Positions 45,101 to 59,476 of a DNA stretch of 64,000 nucleotides are shown piece by piece; positions within the stretch are counted from its first letter, which is position 1, and every line of letters begins with the position of its first letter. The DNA lies in contig JAKNDB010000109.1 of assembly GCA_024305405.1 (NCBI GenBank), positions 744,001-808,000 of the forward strand. Direction: 5' to 3'. The notes beneath the pieces are model-generated. The model was not told the DNA's origin. It searched no databases and saw nothing but the letters and a program-made list of their open reading frames with translations. The translations under genes and the position numbers were made by a program. This DNA comes from Dirofilaria immitis (Eukaryota > Nematoda > Chromadorea > Rhabditida > Onchocercidae).

Positions 45101-46282
45101 ATAAGAGAGCAAAAATAAAAAAAAATTAAAAAGAAATGCATAATTTATTTTATATAGACAGGGTAAGAAATTTTTGCAAAAAAAAATTCATAAATTTTTG
45201 AAAACTTTTGAATAAATTTATTTTGATATATTATTATATTATAAATATTGTCAAATACATATTATAGTATAAACGTAATAATATAATAAATAAATGAATA
45301 TTTTTATGATCAATCAATCAATCAATCAATTAATCGATCGATCATGCAATCAATTATTTAATTAATTGATATGTTAAATCATGATAGTAGTTGAATATTT
45401 CTCACTTTTTTTTCAGATCATTCATCTAAATGATATTCATTTTTTTTAGCTAATATTTTTCCAAATCCATTTTTCACACCAACCATCTCGTACTTCATTT
45501 GAATAATGAACCTTCATATCATGAGACATTTATCCAATGAATTTGGTCTTCTATTACTTCCTTCTTAAGCCAATTAAGCTTAGCATTTTCATCAAATGGT
45601 GTCGCTTTTCTTACTCCTCAGCTGACACCAATATTATTTAATCGAATTTTCCATTCTTTTATATTTGTCAGCTTTTCGATCGGATGGACGAGAATTAGTT
45701 AGTATTAGTTTGTTGTTTACAAGTGAGAAATGATTGGCAAAGCTATTAGTAAATCCTATTTTCTTAACATTTCAATATCAATGGTTTTATATTATTCTTT
45801 CTTTTATTCATTCAAAAATTCTGTTCCAATTTATTTGATCAAAAAAAATTTTTTTTTATTTTTTCATTATCATATTTTTGAAAATTTTAAAATTTATATT
45901 CTATTCTATTCATTTTTTATAACAATTCATACTATTTATTGCTGTTTTTCTTATCTAGCCAGGATTACAATTAGAAAAATTTTTTGCAAAATATTCATGT
46001 TGAATTATTTCAATTATAAATTTTAAATTTAATTTTTGAATTAATTATTAATTAATTAGACATTTTTGATTTTGAATTTTATTTTTTATATCAACAAATT
46101 ATTTGCATGAGAATTAATAATTTTATCAAAAAATGAATCATTTTTTTTTAATATGCTAGTATTACATAAGTATATTATAAAGAGAAATCTATTTTATAAA
46201 ATTAAATTAAATCTATTATAAAAGAAATATATGCTTACTTATTTAATTTGAATTAAAATAAAAGAAAGGAAAAAAAGATGAT
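42170..46282. other. AT-rich gene-poor stretch
   Basis: No coding similarity was seen. A slightly less AT-rich, non-repetitive patch lies at about 45430-45730. The plus-strand frame 45730-46026 after it (98 codons) starts at an ATG but is Phe/Ile/Tyr-rich and probably spurious; it could at most be a small hydrophobic protein. Confidence 0.5.
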
Positions 46283-46369
46283 CAATGTGAGATGGGTACT
46301 GTATAAATTTACAATGCGAGATTGGTACTGTATAGATTTACAATGCGCGATGGACACTGTATAAATTTA
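46283..46369. repeat. 29-bp minisatellite, three copies
   Basis: Copies start at 46283, 46312 and 46341, of the form CAATG(T/C)G-GAT-G then (T/C)ACTGTATA(A/G)ATTTA, with few differences. Confidence 0.9.
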
Positions 46370-49300
46370 TAATCATTAATCATAGTATTTTAAATTGATT
46401 ATTGGGAAAATTTTTTAGTTCGATGCTTAAATTCGATTATCATATTCTTATTTGCAAATATGTAATGGAAACATTTTCTTTTCAATTATTTAAATTATAT
46501 AAAGGAAATAAGTTAGAAAAATTATGATAATCGATAATTAATTAGAGAAAAAGAAATATGATAATTCAGTAGTGCTAATAATAGATATGGTGTGAATTTA
46601 AGTAATTTTATTAAATTAATAATTATTAAATTCATTTTCTATGCTTTAATAAGCTGTAAAATTTTGTTATAAAAAATGTAATCGATTAGTTAAAATTTTG
46701 ATAATTTTATATAAACTTTTTGTCTTTCTTTCTAATAAACTTATCTCTCTTAGTGATTGAAACTGAGAAACTAAAATGCATAACTAATTGATAATTACAA
46801 TTAATTAGTATTTTGATGACAAAAACAATCTATTTCGCATTTCTCAAAAATTAATGTTTTCAAAAAAAAATTATCAAAATTTTCTTGCAAATTCATTTAA
46901 AATATTAGTTTACATGATAGGATGGTAAATTTGATAATTTAAAAAATATTTGTAAAATAATTTACAACAAAATTATTTATTGATGTGCTTTTTTTTACCT
47001 CAATTCCTTAATTTATTAATGATGGGCCAGGTAGTTGTTCCTTTTTTTTGTCTTCTGTTTTTGTTTTGCTAATTTTTTAAGAAAAAAAGTTATGAATTTT
47101 TAGGCTAACAATTTTTCAAACTTTTTTACAACTAATTGTTTATGAATTAAGAACGGAAGTATATATGTACTAAAAAATAAATTAATGAGGAAAAGTTATT
47201 CAGAAATATTTTAAAATATTATTGTGAATGAGGAGGGAAAAAACATCATACATCTAAAGATTTATCAATTATCAAGAAATGTCATAGATTCTCATTGTGA
47301 TAATAATCAGTCATAAAATTTTGTATCAGAATGTTTATTTCATTATAACATTCAATTATAGATTGAATAGTTCTTTTTCTTTTTTATTATATTGAAATAT
47401 CTAAGATTATCTAGGATGATAAGTGATAGACGGAAAAAAAAATTTTATAATTAAAACTTCGATGGAAAAAATGATAAAAAAGTAAAATAGAATTAATAAA
47501 CAAAATAAATTAAATGAGAAGAAATAAATAAATTCTAAGAAAAGGTTAGAAAAAAATCAAAATCAAAATCAAAAAAAAAGATCGAATGCTGCATCATTGC
47601 TTATAATTTCGATAATATTAAGATGACGAAAAGAGTAATTTATGCATTATCAAAAGATAAAAGCATAAGATATATGGCAAAAATAAACATCATTATCGTT
47701 GATAATTTTGAATAAAAAATAATTTCAATATATTGAAAATAATATTTATACATTTATCAAATGATAAAAAAGAAGAAAATTGGAAAAATATATTATTGTT
47801 AATAAATGTAAATATGAAAAATATTATCACTGATAATTTAAATATTGTAAAATCATATCATTTATACATTATCAAATGATAAAACTAAAAAAGAAAAAAA
47901 AGGGGTAAAAGGATGATATTATAATATCATGGAGATAAATATATTTATTTATATGGATGTATATCTATCTATCTATCAATTCATTGATAAAAGCTCAAAT
48001 ATTCATTAATTTTATATTTCGTTCACCTTGTCAGCAATTCGTCTTAAAATAGCAAAATATTTTATATCATTTATTTTTCTTTTCCTTTTTTCTTAAATTA
48101 TAACTTATCATATTAGGCAACCTGTTCAGTTCATTTTATGGTTTGCATGTAACGACTCTCGACAAGCAATTTGATGTATGCTAAAGAAAAAAAAAAGCTT
48201 TTGCTGTATTAAATTATATTTGTAAACATTATATTTGTTGGCAGAAGTTTTTCATTCATTACATGCATTTACATTTGATTATATAATTTCAGAAATATTT
48301 TCGATTATACAGTTTTTTATTGATTAAATATATCAATAAGATTTATTTAGCTTTTCTCGAGATCGATGCTTAATTAATTAATTAATTATGATGCAATTAT
48401 TTTATGAAATTTTTGAAAATGTTATAATAAATCTCTTGCAAATTTTAACTTAAATAAAAGATAAGCAATTTTATCATTAATTAGCTTTTCTCGAAATTAA
48501 TGCTTCATTGATCAATAAATTTTGGATATGATTATTTCATTAATAAATTTTGCAAATTAAGTTAACGAAAGATTTTCGTATTGATTTTTTTATAACTTTT
48601 TTTTTTTTTTTTAGATGAAATTAATGCTTCATTGATCAATAAATTTTGAATATAATTATTATACATTTTAGAAATTATTTATTGAAAACATTGGAATAAA
48701 TTTTTGTATAATTAATTATTACCTTGATAAATGACAAAGTCAAAAGTTTTTCATTATTATTATTGATTTTTTATTAATTGTATTATTATATTCCAGATTT
48801 GAGAAAAACAATCATTATGATTGACAAACATTTCAAGTAATGCTTTAAGCTCTTTTCAGCTTTTAAGCAATATGATATACTAAATGATTTGTTTATTTAT
48901 CATTGTTTCATTATGTTAGAAGGTATCCCCTTCCATCTATTCGTCTAAATCTATACGACATTTTTACATGTGATTAATCAAACTGATATAATAAGATTTA
49001 AGAGAGTATGAGGAAGGGGAAAGGGAAAGGAATGAGAATTGATTTTGAATATATATCTATATATATGATAACATAAAATAGTTATGCCATTTTTTTTTTT
49101 TTTTGATTTTTATATATTCAAATGAAATAGATTGTCATCATCAAAAATGTATATGAAATTTAACAAATTTATTTAAAAATTGCATGAATTAGCCTTTTTG
49201 AAGAAGAGATTTGCAATTTTTTTTTTTTTTATTTTTTTATTTTTATTTTTTATTTTTTTTTTTTTAAATAAACGATAGAACAATTTCTTTTTGCCTTTAT

Positions 49301-50879
49301 AATTTTTAATGATTTGCTTTCTAAAAGGGAAGAAATGAAAAGAGATAGAGAAAGCATATTTTCTAAAATTTTCCTTCAAAAAGCCTATATTTCATTGTAC
49401 CTATTATTAGTAGGCAACATTTTTTTTTTTTTTTTTTCATCTTCGTCTTCTTTTGCTTCTTCTTCTTCTTCTTCTTCTTTTCTCTCTCGAAAGTATTGTG
49501 TCATTCGAGAAATTTTTTAAGATAAGACGAACGACGATGACACAGTTTAGCATCTTTTCAACTTAGCAAACTTACTTCTTTTTTTTTAGCAAAAATTTTA
49601 ACTTACTTTTATCTAAAAATTTCTCATCCTTTTTTTTTTTTGGTTATAATAAATTTTCGAAATAATTTTTTGTTTGAACAATTTAAAAAAAAAAAAAGTT
49701 TTTGTTATAGGAATTTTTAATGATAATTTCAAATTTCATTTTTAAATATTAACTATTGATATATTGTATTTACTGTATGTTAATAATAAATTCAAAAATT
49801 TCGTTCAAATTCTTATTATTATTTGCTGTTTGATCGTAAATTATTCGAATCAAATTGATAAAATCATTTTATCAATTTATCAAATAATCTATAAAAACTT
49901 TTACAATAAACAATTTCACATTATTTCTTAATCATTTTTTTTTTGCATATTATCTTCAGATTTTTCCATTACAATATAATAAATATTTGCTAAGAGAGAG
50001 AGAGAGAGAGAGGAGGGAGAGGGAGAGAGAGGGAGAGAGAAAGGGACAAAAGGAGAGAGAAGAAGAAGGAGAAGAAGGTGAGATGGATGAAAAATCTAAA
50101 AAGAAAGAAAATAAAAAGGTTAACAATGCATAATTATTTTTTAATGGTTATGCATTGATATTGATACTGTGAAATTTTCCAAAATAAAAAATGCTAATCT
50201 TTGTTTTTTCTTTTTCTTTCTTTGAAATGAACTAACAATGAACTTGGTATCATCAAAAAACACGACTTTTTTTTCCCTCTCTTTCCCTTTCTCTCCCTCT
50301 CTCTCTCCCTCTCTTTCTCTTTTCGCGTTAATTATTTCTTATTTGTCTCATTCTCTTTTTTTAATCATACTTTTTCTCCTTTTGTTTATTTCTCCTATCC
50401 TTTTTTAGGCTCTTTTTTTCCTAATCCTTTTTCAGGCTGTTTTTCCATTAAGTAGCATTTACACAAAATATTGGACAAAAAATGTGTACATAAAAGGAAG
50501 TATTTGGTTCAAAGTTTTTGAATGAAAATAAGAGGTTTTTTTTTTTTTTTTAGTTAGAATGAAGTGAGGTGATGAAGCATTAGATATGCAAAAAGTGTTG
50601 TGGCTTAAAAAAAAAAAAAAAAGGAGGAATTTTCATCCGTACGATATAACATATCTATATGATAAAAGAAAGTGAGAAAACGTGACAAGGTAGAGATGAT
50701 GGAATGGAAAAACTAACGGATAATCCGGATGAATGATAAGTATTTGAAAATGATAATTAATTGATTAATTCGAAAAAAAAAAAATGAAAATAAAAAACTT
50801 CACAAAATAAACGAAATTTTAAAAAAATGATAAATGTAAAATTGTTGAAATGATAAAAATTAAATATTTTTAATTAAGT
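46370..50879. other. AT-rich gene-poor stretch
   Basis: Low-complexity sequence with TTATCAAATGATAAAA words recurring between 47640 and 47890, A/T homopolymers and AG/TC tracts (near 49995-50040 and 50280-50320). No gene was recognised on either strand. Confidence 0.55.
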
Positions 50880-51149
50880 AAAACTAAGAAATATTTTAAA
50901 TCAACGAATAATATTGTATTCAAATATTTTAAATCAACGAATAATATATTCAAATATTTTAAATCAACGAATAATATATTCAAATATTTTAAATCAAATA
51001 ATAATATACTCAAATATTTTAAATCAACGAATAATATTGTATTCAAATATTTTAAATCAACGAATAATATATTCAAATATTTTAAATCAACGAATAATAT
51101 ATTCAAATATTTTAAATCAAATAATAATGTATTCAAATATTTTAAATCA
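50880..51149. repeat. 30/33-bp minisatellite with a 123-bp higher-order unit
   Basis: Nine copies of a unit starting CAAATATTTTAAATCAA. Unit lengths run 33, 30, 30, 30, then again 33, 30, 30, 30. The 33-base form carries the extra TGT, and the fourth unit of each set reads AAATAATAAT where the others have CGAATAATAT. So the array is two copies of a 123-bp block. Repeat length divisible by three keeps frames open on both strands (minus-strand 119-codon frame 50870-51229); these are not genes. Confidence 0.93.
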
Positions 51150-51631
51150 TTCAGTTTTTCTTTTCTAAACCAAATCATTATTGATATCTTTGCTTGAAAT
51201 AAAATTTTGTACTTTTCGGAAATATCCATAAAAAGAAAATAGCAAGAATTATATATGAAAACGAGAGAGGGAGAGGAAAAGAGAAGAAGAAAGAAAGAAA
51301 GAGAGAGAGAGGGGAAGAAGGAAGAGAGAGAGAGAGAGAGTAAAGAAAAGAATTACATATATTTATTATAAGTAAAAGTATTTATATTTCATATTAGAAT
51401 CGGTTATGCTTTTTATGTTATTCTATTCATCGATATTTATGTATTATATTTATAGAATTGAAGAAATAATTATTATTTGTTATGATATTATTATAAAAAT
51501 AATAGATTAATGGCTAAAACATTATAATTAACTGTCATTAAATTGATCAATGAAAAATATGAAAACAAAAAAAAAAAAATTTTCGCTATTTTTTTGTTAA
51601 AGATTAATTTATCAACAACAATAATTTATCA

Positions 51632-54600
51632 ATGGTTATTGCAAAAATATTATCAGTTCAAGAAGAACTTCTTAATTCATCTATTATCAATCTAAAAATT
51701 AATGATTCGGATCAACAATGGAATGTACAATCATATCATCATCATCAAATACAACAACAATATTCTTCTGGAAATACACCGTTGGATTCTAAGAATCTTT
51801 CAGTTGCTGAATTAATTATTGGAACTGTTACTTATATGGTTAGTAAATAATACTTTCAATTTGAATTTTTTTTAGATAAAATATATTTGAAAAAGTAAAA
51901 GCTTAAATGAAATATGAAAAAATTTTAGCTTAAAATATCAAATATATTTGATGTTGTTTCCTTAGAATTAATATTAATTAAAATTTTGAGATAAATTCAA
52001 TTCGAATTTCAAATAGATTATGTGCATTATTTCTTAAGATATATTTTAAATTACTTAAATAATAATTCTGATAAAATAATTGATCAGAATGGATTAATCA
52101 AATAGAGAATATAATAGTTTGATTATGCTAAAAAAAAAAAAAAGAAAATATTTACTTAAAATGTATCACAGTTGATTTGACATAATTTTGTTTATATCTA
52201 TAGGGCTAAGAATTAAAAAACATTCGATGATATGAAAGTTTAAAAATTAAAATATTTAAGTTATACATTTCTAAATGGATAATAATTTTATTTTTCATAT
52301 TATATTTCATATGAAAAATTAATGATAAAATTATTATCACCAATAATCATTCCAATAATTATAAATTTTTAAATTTAAAAAAAAAATATTTTAAATTATA
52401 TAATCTACGAATATCATCAATTACTTTCTTTTTTTTCAACGATTATGAAAAGATTTTTTTTTCAATGGAAATAGGAGAAAGAGAACTGATGAAGAAAAAT
52501 AAGACTTCAAAATATTCCATGCATTTTAGCTCTTAAGATTATTCATATTATTTCTTTTTAGAAAAATAAAAATAGAAAGTGATATTTTATTTATGAAATA
52601 AATACTTTTATAATCGATACTTATTGATAATCAATATTTTTATAATTAAGATTAATTAATAGATTTTATTCGTCAATTTTTTCTCTAATCAATTTTTTAG
52701 AGAATTTAATTTCATATTATTATATTTTAGTTATTAATTTATGCTTTATTTAATTAATCATTTAACGGATATGAATATATCATTACAGATAATAATTATG
52801 ATAACAATTGTGGGAAATTCACTCGTCGTTATTTCTGTATTCAGTTATCGTCCATTGAAGAAAGTACAGAATTATTTTTGGTTTCATTAGCAGCATCAGA
52901 TTTATGTGTTGCAACATTTGTTATGCCACTTCATGTTGTTAAATTTATTGCTGGTAAGTAAGTTAATTTATAATTCAATTTAATATTAGTAATTAATTTC
53001 AAGTATTAAATTCCACTATAATTAATTTTTATTTGAAAAAAAATTATTTAATTATATCTAACAATTAAAATCGATACTTTTTAATTTCATATATTTAATA
53101 CAATAATTTTGTTCCTAGTATGTTGAAACTTTTTCCTCAGATATAAAAATTTTCAATGAATTCATTTAATTAAATTATCGATTATTTTCCATATTATGAA
53201 TCTAATGTTATCTTCTACAAGATATTGATTATCAAATAAATTGATTAGTGATAGTCTAATTAAACTGATTAATAAATTTATCTAGTGTATGCGCAATTTA
53301 AATCAGTATTTTGCTATTACGATAGCAAATGATTGATTAGATTATCATTTATCAAATTTTAGTATTTTTAATATATGAGTTTCCTTTTAACTAATACAAA
53401 AATATTAAATATAAAATAGATTGATTAGTGATAATCTAATTTGTGCTTAATTTTAGCCCATATTAAAGTGAATATTTTGCATGTAAATTACGGTAGCAGG
53501 TATTTTAACAATTATTACACTATTTTTCAATTTCTTTGAATTATTTAAAGAAATTTAAATATAATATTAAAAATGAATAAATGTTTCATTTTAAAAAATA
53601 CTTATTATATTATATTATGTTTATATTAATATTTGTTTATCAAAAATGTCTAGATATTAAAAAATAAAAATAAAAACTTTTAGATCATTTTTTTTTGTTC
53701 ACCTTTTTCTTACCTTTATTTTCATTGTTTATTCACTTTCTCATTACTATTTCTTTTCTAAAATTTTTCACCTATGATATGCATAAAATATCAGGAGGTC
53801 GAAAAAGTTTCTATTGTTAAGTTCCCAGTATCAAGTCCCTGATATTAAATTTCTAATATTAAATTTCCACCATTAATATACTCCACAAGCATTTATCAAA
53901 AGTTTAATGAATTTCTGCCTTTAAAGATTTTTTTTTTGATTTTTATTCTTCACAAAAATGAAACAAATTTATTCATGGAAATACAATATGATGTAATGGA
54001 TGGCAATTTTATAAATCAATTAATAGCATATCTTTAAGCATTGCTATATCTTTTTTAGACATATGAATTAGATAATTATGCAAAATTTTTTGATTGAACG
54101 ATGAGAAAAGCCCTAAATAAATTTGCTATTTTAAATTCAAACAACTAATTAATTTTTATTTACATATAAATATTTATTCAATTTTCTGTCGTTTAGATTG
54201 AAAGTTAACTCATCAATCATAATAATATCTTCTCGATAACTTTTTCATGCTTTCTATAATAGGTAAAATCCAATGATAAAAGATAAATAAGTTTTGTTAT
54301 TTGAGTAAAATTCATCGAAATATCTTTTCGTTTTTTTTAAGTTTGTATAATTTTTTTTAGAAAAAAAAGGAATAGAAAAATTTGAAATGAGAGAATAAAA
54401 TAGGTTGAAAATTAAATGATAGATAATAATAATCTTTGATGTTTTATACAATGTCATTTATTTAATGAACCGCTTTTCATTCATCTAACAATAATTACTG
54501 GCTAATTAGTATTCAATGTAATATTTAAATTTTTTATTTTTCAAAAAATCTAAAAATTTAATTTTTCTGAGAAAAAAATTTTAAAAAAACTAAAAAAATT

Positions 54601-56705
54601 TGTATAATTTTTAAAAAAATTAAATATTATCAATTTGAATAGTTGCTTTTTTCTTTAAAAATAGCAAAAAAAGAGGAATTAATTTTTATGATTTATTTTT
54701 CATTTTCCTACCGTATTCATTCAAATTTATTACATTTGCATTATGTAAAATACAGTATCAATAAGTACAGTATGCAAATAATAACAATAACAATATTTCT
54801 TCTCTTTTCTTTTTTTTTTTTATTAAAATAATCAATTTAATTGCAATGCTTTCCAATTATTTCTAAACTCAATAGAAGCAAATATATAGTAATAATAATA
54901 ATTCAAATAATTGCTTGTTCAAAAAAAAAGAAATCAATTACTTGATTAATCATTAACATACAAATATATTTGAATTAACTGTTGTTTTTTGTATGCTGTG
55001 GTACTGTATTACTATTTGAATACTGTACCTACTGCACTATTATTTGCATACTTTATTATTGTTGTTATTTTTGCATACAGTACTTATATCATTCCTTAGC
55101 GTATTTATTTAAATTTATTTTCATTTAATTATGAAAAATATAATAATAATAAGGACAAATATGGTATAACATTAATTCAAATAATTGATTTGTTCAAAAA
55201 TCAATTAATCAAGTATTTAATTTTATCAAATATTAATATATGCGCATCTAGGAAATAAAAATAACGTATAAATGTTTTACATAATTTTTTTTGCTTTTTT
55301 TTCCCAAAATTTAAGAAAAAGACTTAAATTGATAAGTTTAAACTAGCAGCCTGGAAACATTTGATATGATAAATATTTTAATTTCTAAAATATGACATCA
55401 TAAAAGAACATGTTAGATATGAATTAAATTAATCATTTTCATCGCAACATATTTTATATTTGAGTAAATAAATAATTATGTAAATTTGCACTAACTAACA
55501 ACGAATAAGTTGAAATAAATAAATAAATAAAAAGAAAAGAATAAAAAAAAGAATGAAATAAAAAAATGTTCAATAAATATGGGAGGAAAAAAGAAAGAAA
55601 GAGAGAGAAATAGAAAGTGCAAAGAGATAAGGAAATAATGATGCAAAAAAAAATATAATGAAAGTATAAATTAATTAAAAATTACAAATCAATGAAACAT
55701 ATCATTTAATTGATTGTTTGATAAGATGAATGAAATAAGTTGAAATCAAAATTTCAAACAAAAAAAAAAAAAAACGAAGAAGTGAGATAAATAAATGGAT
55801 ACCAAAAAGCGAATGAAAAAATGTGATAATAATGAGGCAAGCGCAATTGATAAAACTAATGAACTAAAATTGAACTTTGATTGAAAGAATGGAACAAAAT
55901 AATTCTCATTGATTTATATAATTGAATATATATTATAAATATGCTATGATTAAAATTATTTTGGTTTTCTTTTTTTTTTAAATCAAACAAAATTTGAACG
56001 ATTGTTATAAATAATATTATAATGATGATATGATAAATTGATTTTATGATAAAAACATTATGAAATATTTAAAATTACGGTAGAATGTTTCGAGAAAATT
56101 TGCAAAATTACGTTTTTGATTTTATGACAAATTATTTATCATAAAAAAATGAGAGTGTAAATAAAAATGTAATCTTTGAAAAGTTTTTTTTTCTTTTGTT
56201 ATAAATAGAAAATTTTAAGGAAAATTATTCTTCATGTGAATTATCTACCTGATTATCGTTCTGGCTTTTATATTGTTATTATTATTATCATTATCATTAT
56301 TATTATTACTTATAGTAGTAATAGTGGGGTTTTACCACTCTAAATCTATTTGTAATTTAACAGGAGTGACAATAAATTAAATACCAATGAATAATATAGA
56401 TAATACTAATAATAATTAAAGGATGTTATTTATTCTTTTGTTGAAGATGTAATTAATTCGAGAATATGTAAATGTATTTTTTCAGGTGGACGATGGTTAT
56501 TAGGAATGACCTTATGTCATATATTTACAACAGCTGATATAATGCTTTGTACATCATCAATTCTAAATCTTTGTGCGATTGCATTGGATCGTTATTGGGC
56601 TATACATGATCCGATTAATTATGTTCATAAAAGGACGTTGAAATTTGTTTGTCGAACAATCGCCGTGGTATATAATTTTAATTTTATTTTATACATTATA
56701 TATAC

Positions 56706-56739
<34 letters not shown>

Positions 56740-59476
56740 GGAAAAATTTATATTAATAATTAGTATTAAATTAATTTCAAATTAATTATTCATTTGTCTA
56801 GTGCTTATTTCTTTTTTTGTAATAGATATTAATTTGAAATTGATATTAATCATTCCTTGTTTTTTTTTGTTATATATATTAATTTGAAATCAATATTGAG
56901 AAACCCGAAATTAATATTGGAATCTTTTTGTAATAGATAATAATTCAAAATAGATATTGAAATTTTAATTTTGTTACAATTATTAAAACAAAATCAAACA
57001 ACAATAATTTATAAATATTATTTATAGATATTTATTCTAATTCATAAAATTAATCATATTTTTCTTTATCATCCATTTTCCATCCTTTCTCATTTCTAAT
57101 TTTGGTATTCCAATTTTGATATTCAAAGTTTGGTAATTAATTAATTAATTATGGATTATTTATTGAATTAATGATATTAATAGGTTTGGTTAGCAAGTGC
57201 ATGTATCAGTGTACCACCAATCATTGGTTGGAATGATTGGTCCAGTGAAAGTTTAAAAACTCATTGTGAGCTAACAACTGAAAAAGCATTTGTTGTTTAT
57301 TCAGCTAGCGGTTCATTTTTGTGCCTCTTGTTGTCATGGTTATTGTTTATGTAAAAATTTTTCTCGCTGCTCGACAACGTATCAGGAAAAATTGGAGTTT
57401 GTTATATTTTCATTTACTTTTTAATTATTTAATTTAAATTTAAAAAATTATTTTCAAATGAGAAATTTAAAATATTCAAATTTCTTAAATTTTCAAAAAT
57501 TTAATTATTTCGTATAATTTTACATGAAATTTTTAAAATTATAATTATAATTTAATATTTGAAAAGATTTAGAAAATTTATTATTTTTAGATCGAAGTGC
57601 GTTAACTGGTGGAAATAAATTTTCATCGAGACGAACACACGTACATAGGAATAATCTTCAAGCAATCGGTAATACACCTTTGGTTTCAAACGATAATCTT
57701 AGTGGAATACGTGAAATGGTAATGATATTTAAAAATTGATAAGATTAGGGAGTGGAAAAAGATTTCAAGTATATCAAAGAAATTAAGTATTTAAGTAACT
57801 ATGCTATATATTATTTATCTTTTCGATTAAATGAATATTTTAGGAAAAATATTTCATAATTATTGCTAAAAATAAACATTTTCATTAAAATTACATTCAT
57901 TCAAAAGTCCATTGCCAAAATATTTATTTGAATACCAAAAGAGTAAACAATTTTAAATTGCATATTAAATGAAATTTTCTATAAATATACAAACATTTTT
58001 CAACAATTAAATAAGAAAACAGAATGATCAAAAAGCAAAATAGAAAAATAGAATGATCAAAGAACAAAAAATAATTGATAAAATTTATTTAAATTAATTT
58101 TACAGGCCATTACACGAAGCAGTCATACACATAGCAGTGATATTTTATCCAATAATTCTCGATTTGCTGTAAAAACATTAAACAATGAAACAAAGGTTAT
58201 CAGTGATTAAAATTAAAAAATTTATTGAAATTATAATTTGATCTCGAAAAATTTCAGTTTATTTTTCTAATGGAAATTTTTCAATCTATCATAATGGATA
58301 GTACGATATGATTTGAACTACTTATATTATATATTTTAAAAAATATTATTATAATATATAATTCAAACATTATAATAGTTTTTCTAGAATTATCAAATAA
58401 TCAATATCTAATAATACTATAAAGTTTTTTTGCCCAAATAATAAAAATGTATTAATTAATTATTCAATTTAAATGAATATTTTTACGCCCAAGTAATAGC
58501 ATATATAGTAATTAATTTATTAATTTAACGAAGTATTGTGTTTGCTTAAATAATGATGATATATGTGCCAACTAATTAATTAAGTTAAATATTTTTTCGC
58601 CTTAATGATAACATATATACCACCTAATTGATTAATTTAAGATCAAGGAAAGAAATTAAAACTGATAATTGAAATAGTAAAAAAATAGAACAAACTTTCT
58701 TTTTACAAAACTTATCTTTTTTTCATTTAAGGATCAAACTGCAACTGCTATAAGGCAACGTGAGCAAATTAGCGTATCGAAGGAAAAACGGGCCGCAAAA
58801 ACTATTGCGGTTATTATTTTTGTATTTTCATTTTGTTGGCTTCCATTCTTTTCCGCTTATGTTATACTACCATTTTGTGATACATGCTATATTCATCCTA
58901 AGGTTGGTTTATCTTACAAGTTTAATTTGAAATTTAAAAATAATATTTATTCTTTAGCTTGCATTATTCATTAAATGAAAAATTAAAATTTTATTTTGTT
59001 TTTGTTCGTCGTAAGGGAATAGCAGCAATAACAATAATAATATATTTAAAAAAACAAAAATTTAACTAAAATCATTCGTTCAATATTATTTGATATTATT
59101 TTGAAATAAATTTTATTTAAATTTATTTAATAATTTTTTGTTTGGAATTGTGTATTTCATTACAAAATGCTTAGTTCCGATCATTTTGTAACTTTTGCAT
59201 TGAAATATTGCAAATAAATAATGTTGCTAAAATAAGAAGAAAATTTTAATTTTATAATTTAAAAATCGATTAAATTTTATTTCATTAATAAATTTAATTT
59301 AATTTAAATTATAGATTATGCAAGCATTTGTATGGCTTGGTTATATTAATTCATCGCTCAATCCATTTCTTTATGGTATATTAAATTTGGAATTTCGGCG
59401 AGCATTTGAAAAAATTTTATGTCCAAAATTGGCTAATTTCAATCGTAGGATTAGAGTACGTCATAATAAACCATAG
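51632..59476 (+). CDS. Biogenic-amine GPCR, tyramine/octopamine receptor type, 8 exons
   Basis: Class A seven-helix receptor that couples an extracellular amine to G proteins. Exons: 51632-51838, 52789-52953, 56486-56667, 57184-57396, 57591-57718, 58106-58195, 58732-58902, 59315-59476 (stop TAG); about 439 residues, GT/AG borders, phases consistent. Seen: extracellular N-terminus with NSS and NLS glycosylation sequons, TM1 with GNSL, TM2 SLAASDL, TM3 with the amine-binding Asp in TADIML (~142) and DRYWAI (~160), GWNDW in loop 2, Ser residues in TM5 (VYSASGS), long third loop (~240-345) with basic ends, TM6 FCWLPFF, TM7 LNPFLY, helix 8 [10 protein letters not shown]. These fit invertebrate tyramine/octopamine receptors best; a dopamine or serotonin ligand cannot be excluded. 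Frames break by one base in T runs at 52875-52879 and 57316-57320. Intron 2 is 3.5 kb. AATAAA at 59731 and 59736 may be the polyadenylation signal. Confidence 0.9.
54761..55087. repeat. Imperfect inverted repeat (34-bp arms) inside GPCR intron 2
   Basis: The left arm ATAAGTACAGTATGCAAAT... (54761-54794) and right arm ...TTTGCATACAGTACTTAT (55054-55087) are reverse complements with a few mismatches and one small gap. Between them lie about 260 bases containing further TACTGTA and GCATAC words. It could be the remnant of a small inverted-repeat transposon. Confidence 0.55.

Noticed and set aside
50870..51229. 119-codon minus-strand frame of Asp-Leu-Lys-Tyr-Leu-Asn repeats
   Set aside because: The minisatellite has a period divisible by three, so frames stay open on both strands; no start context, splice signals or unique sequence support a gene.
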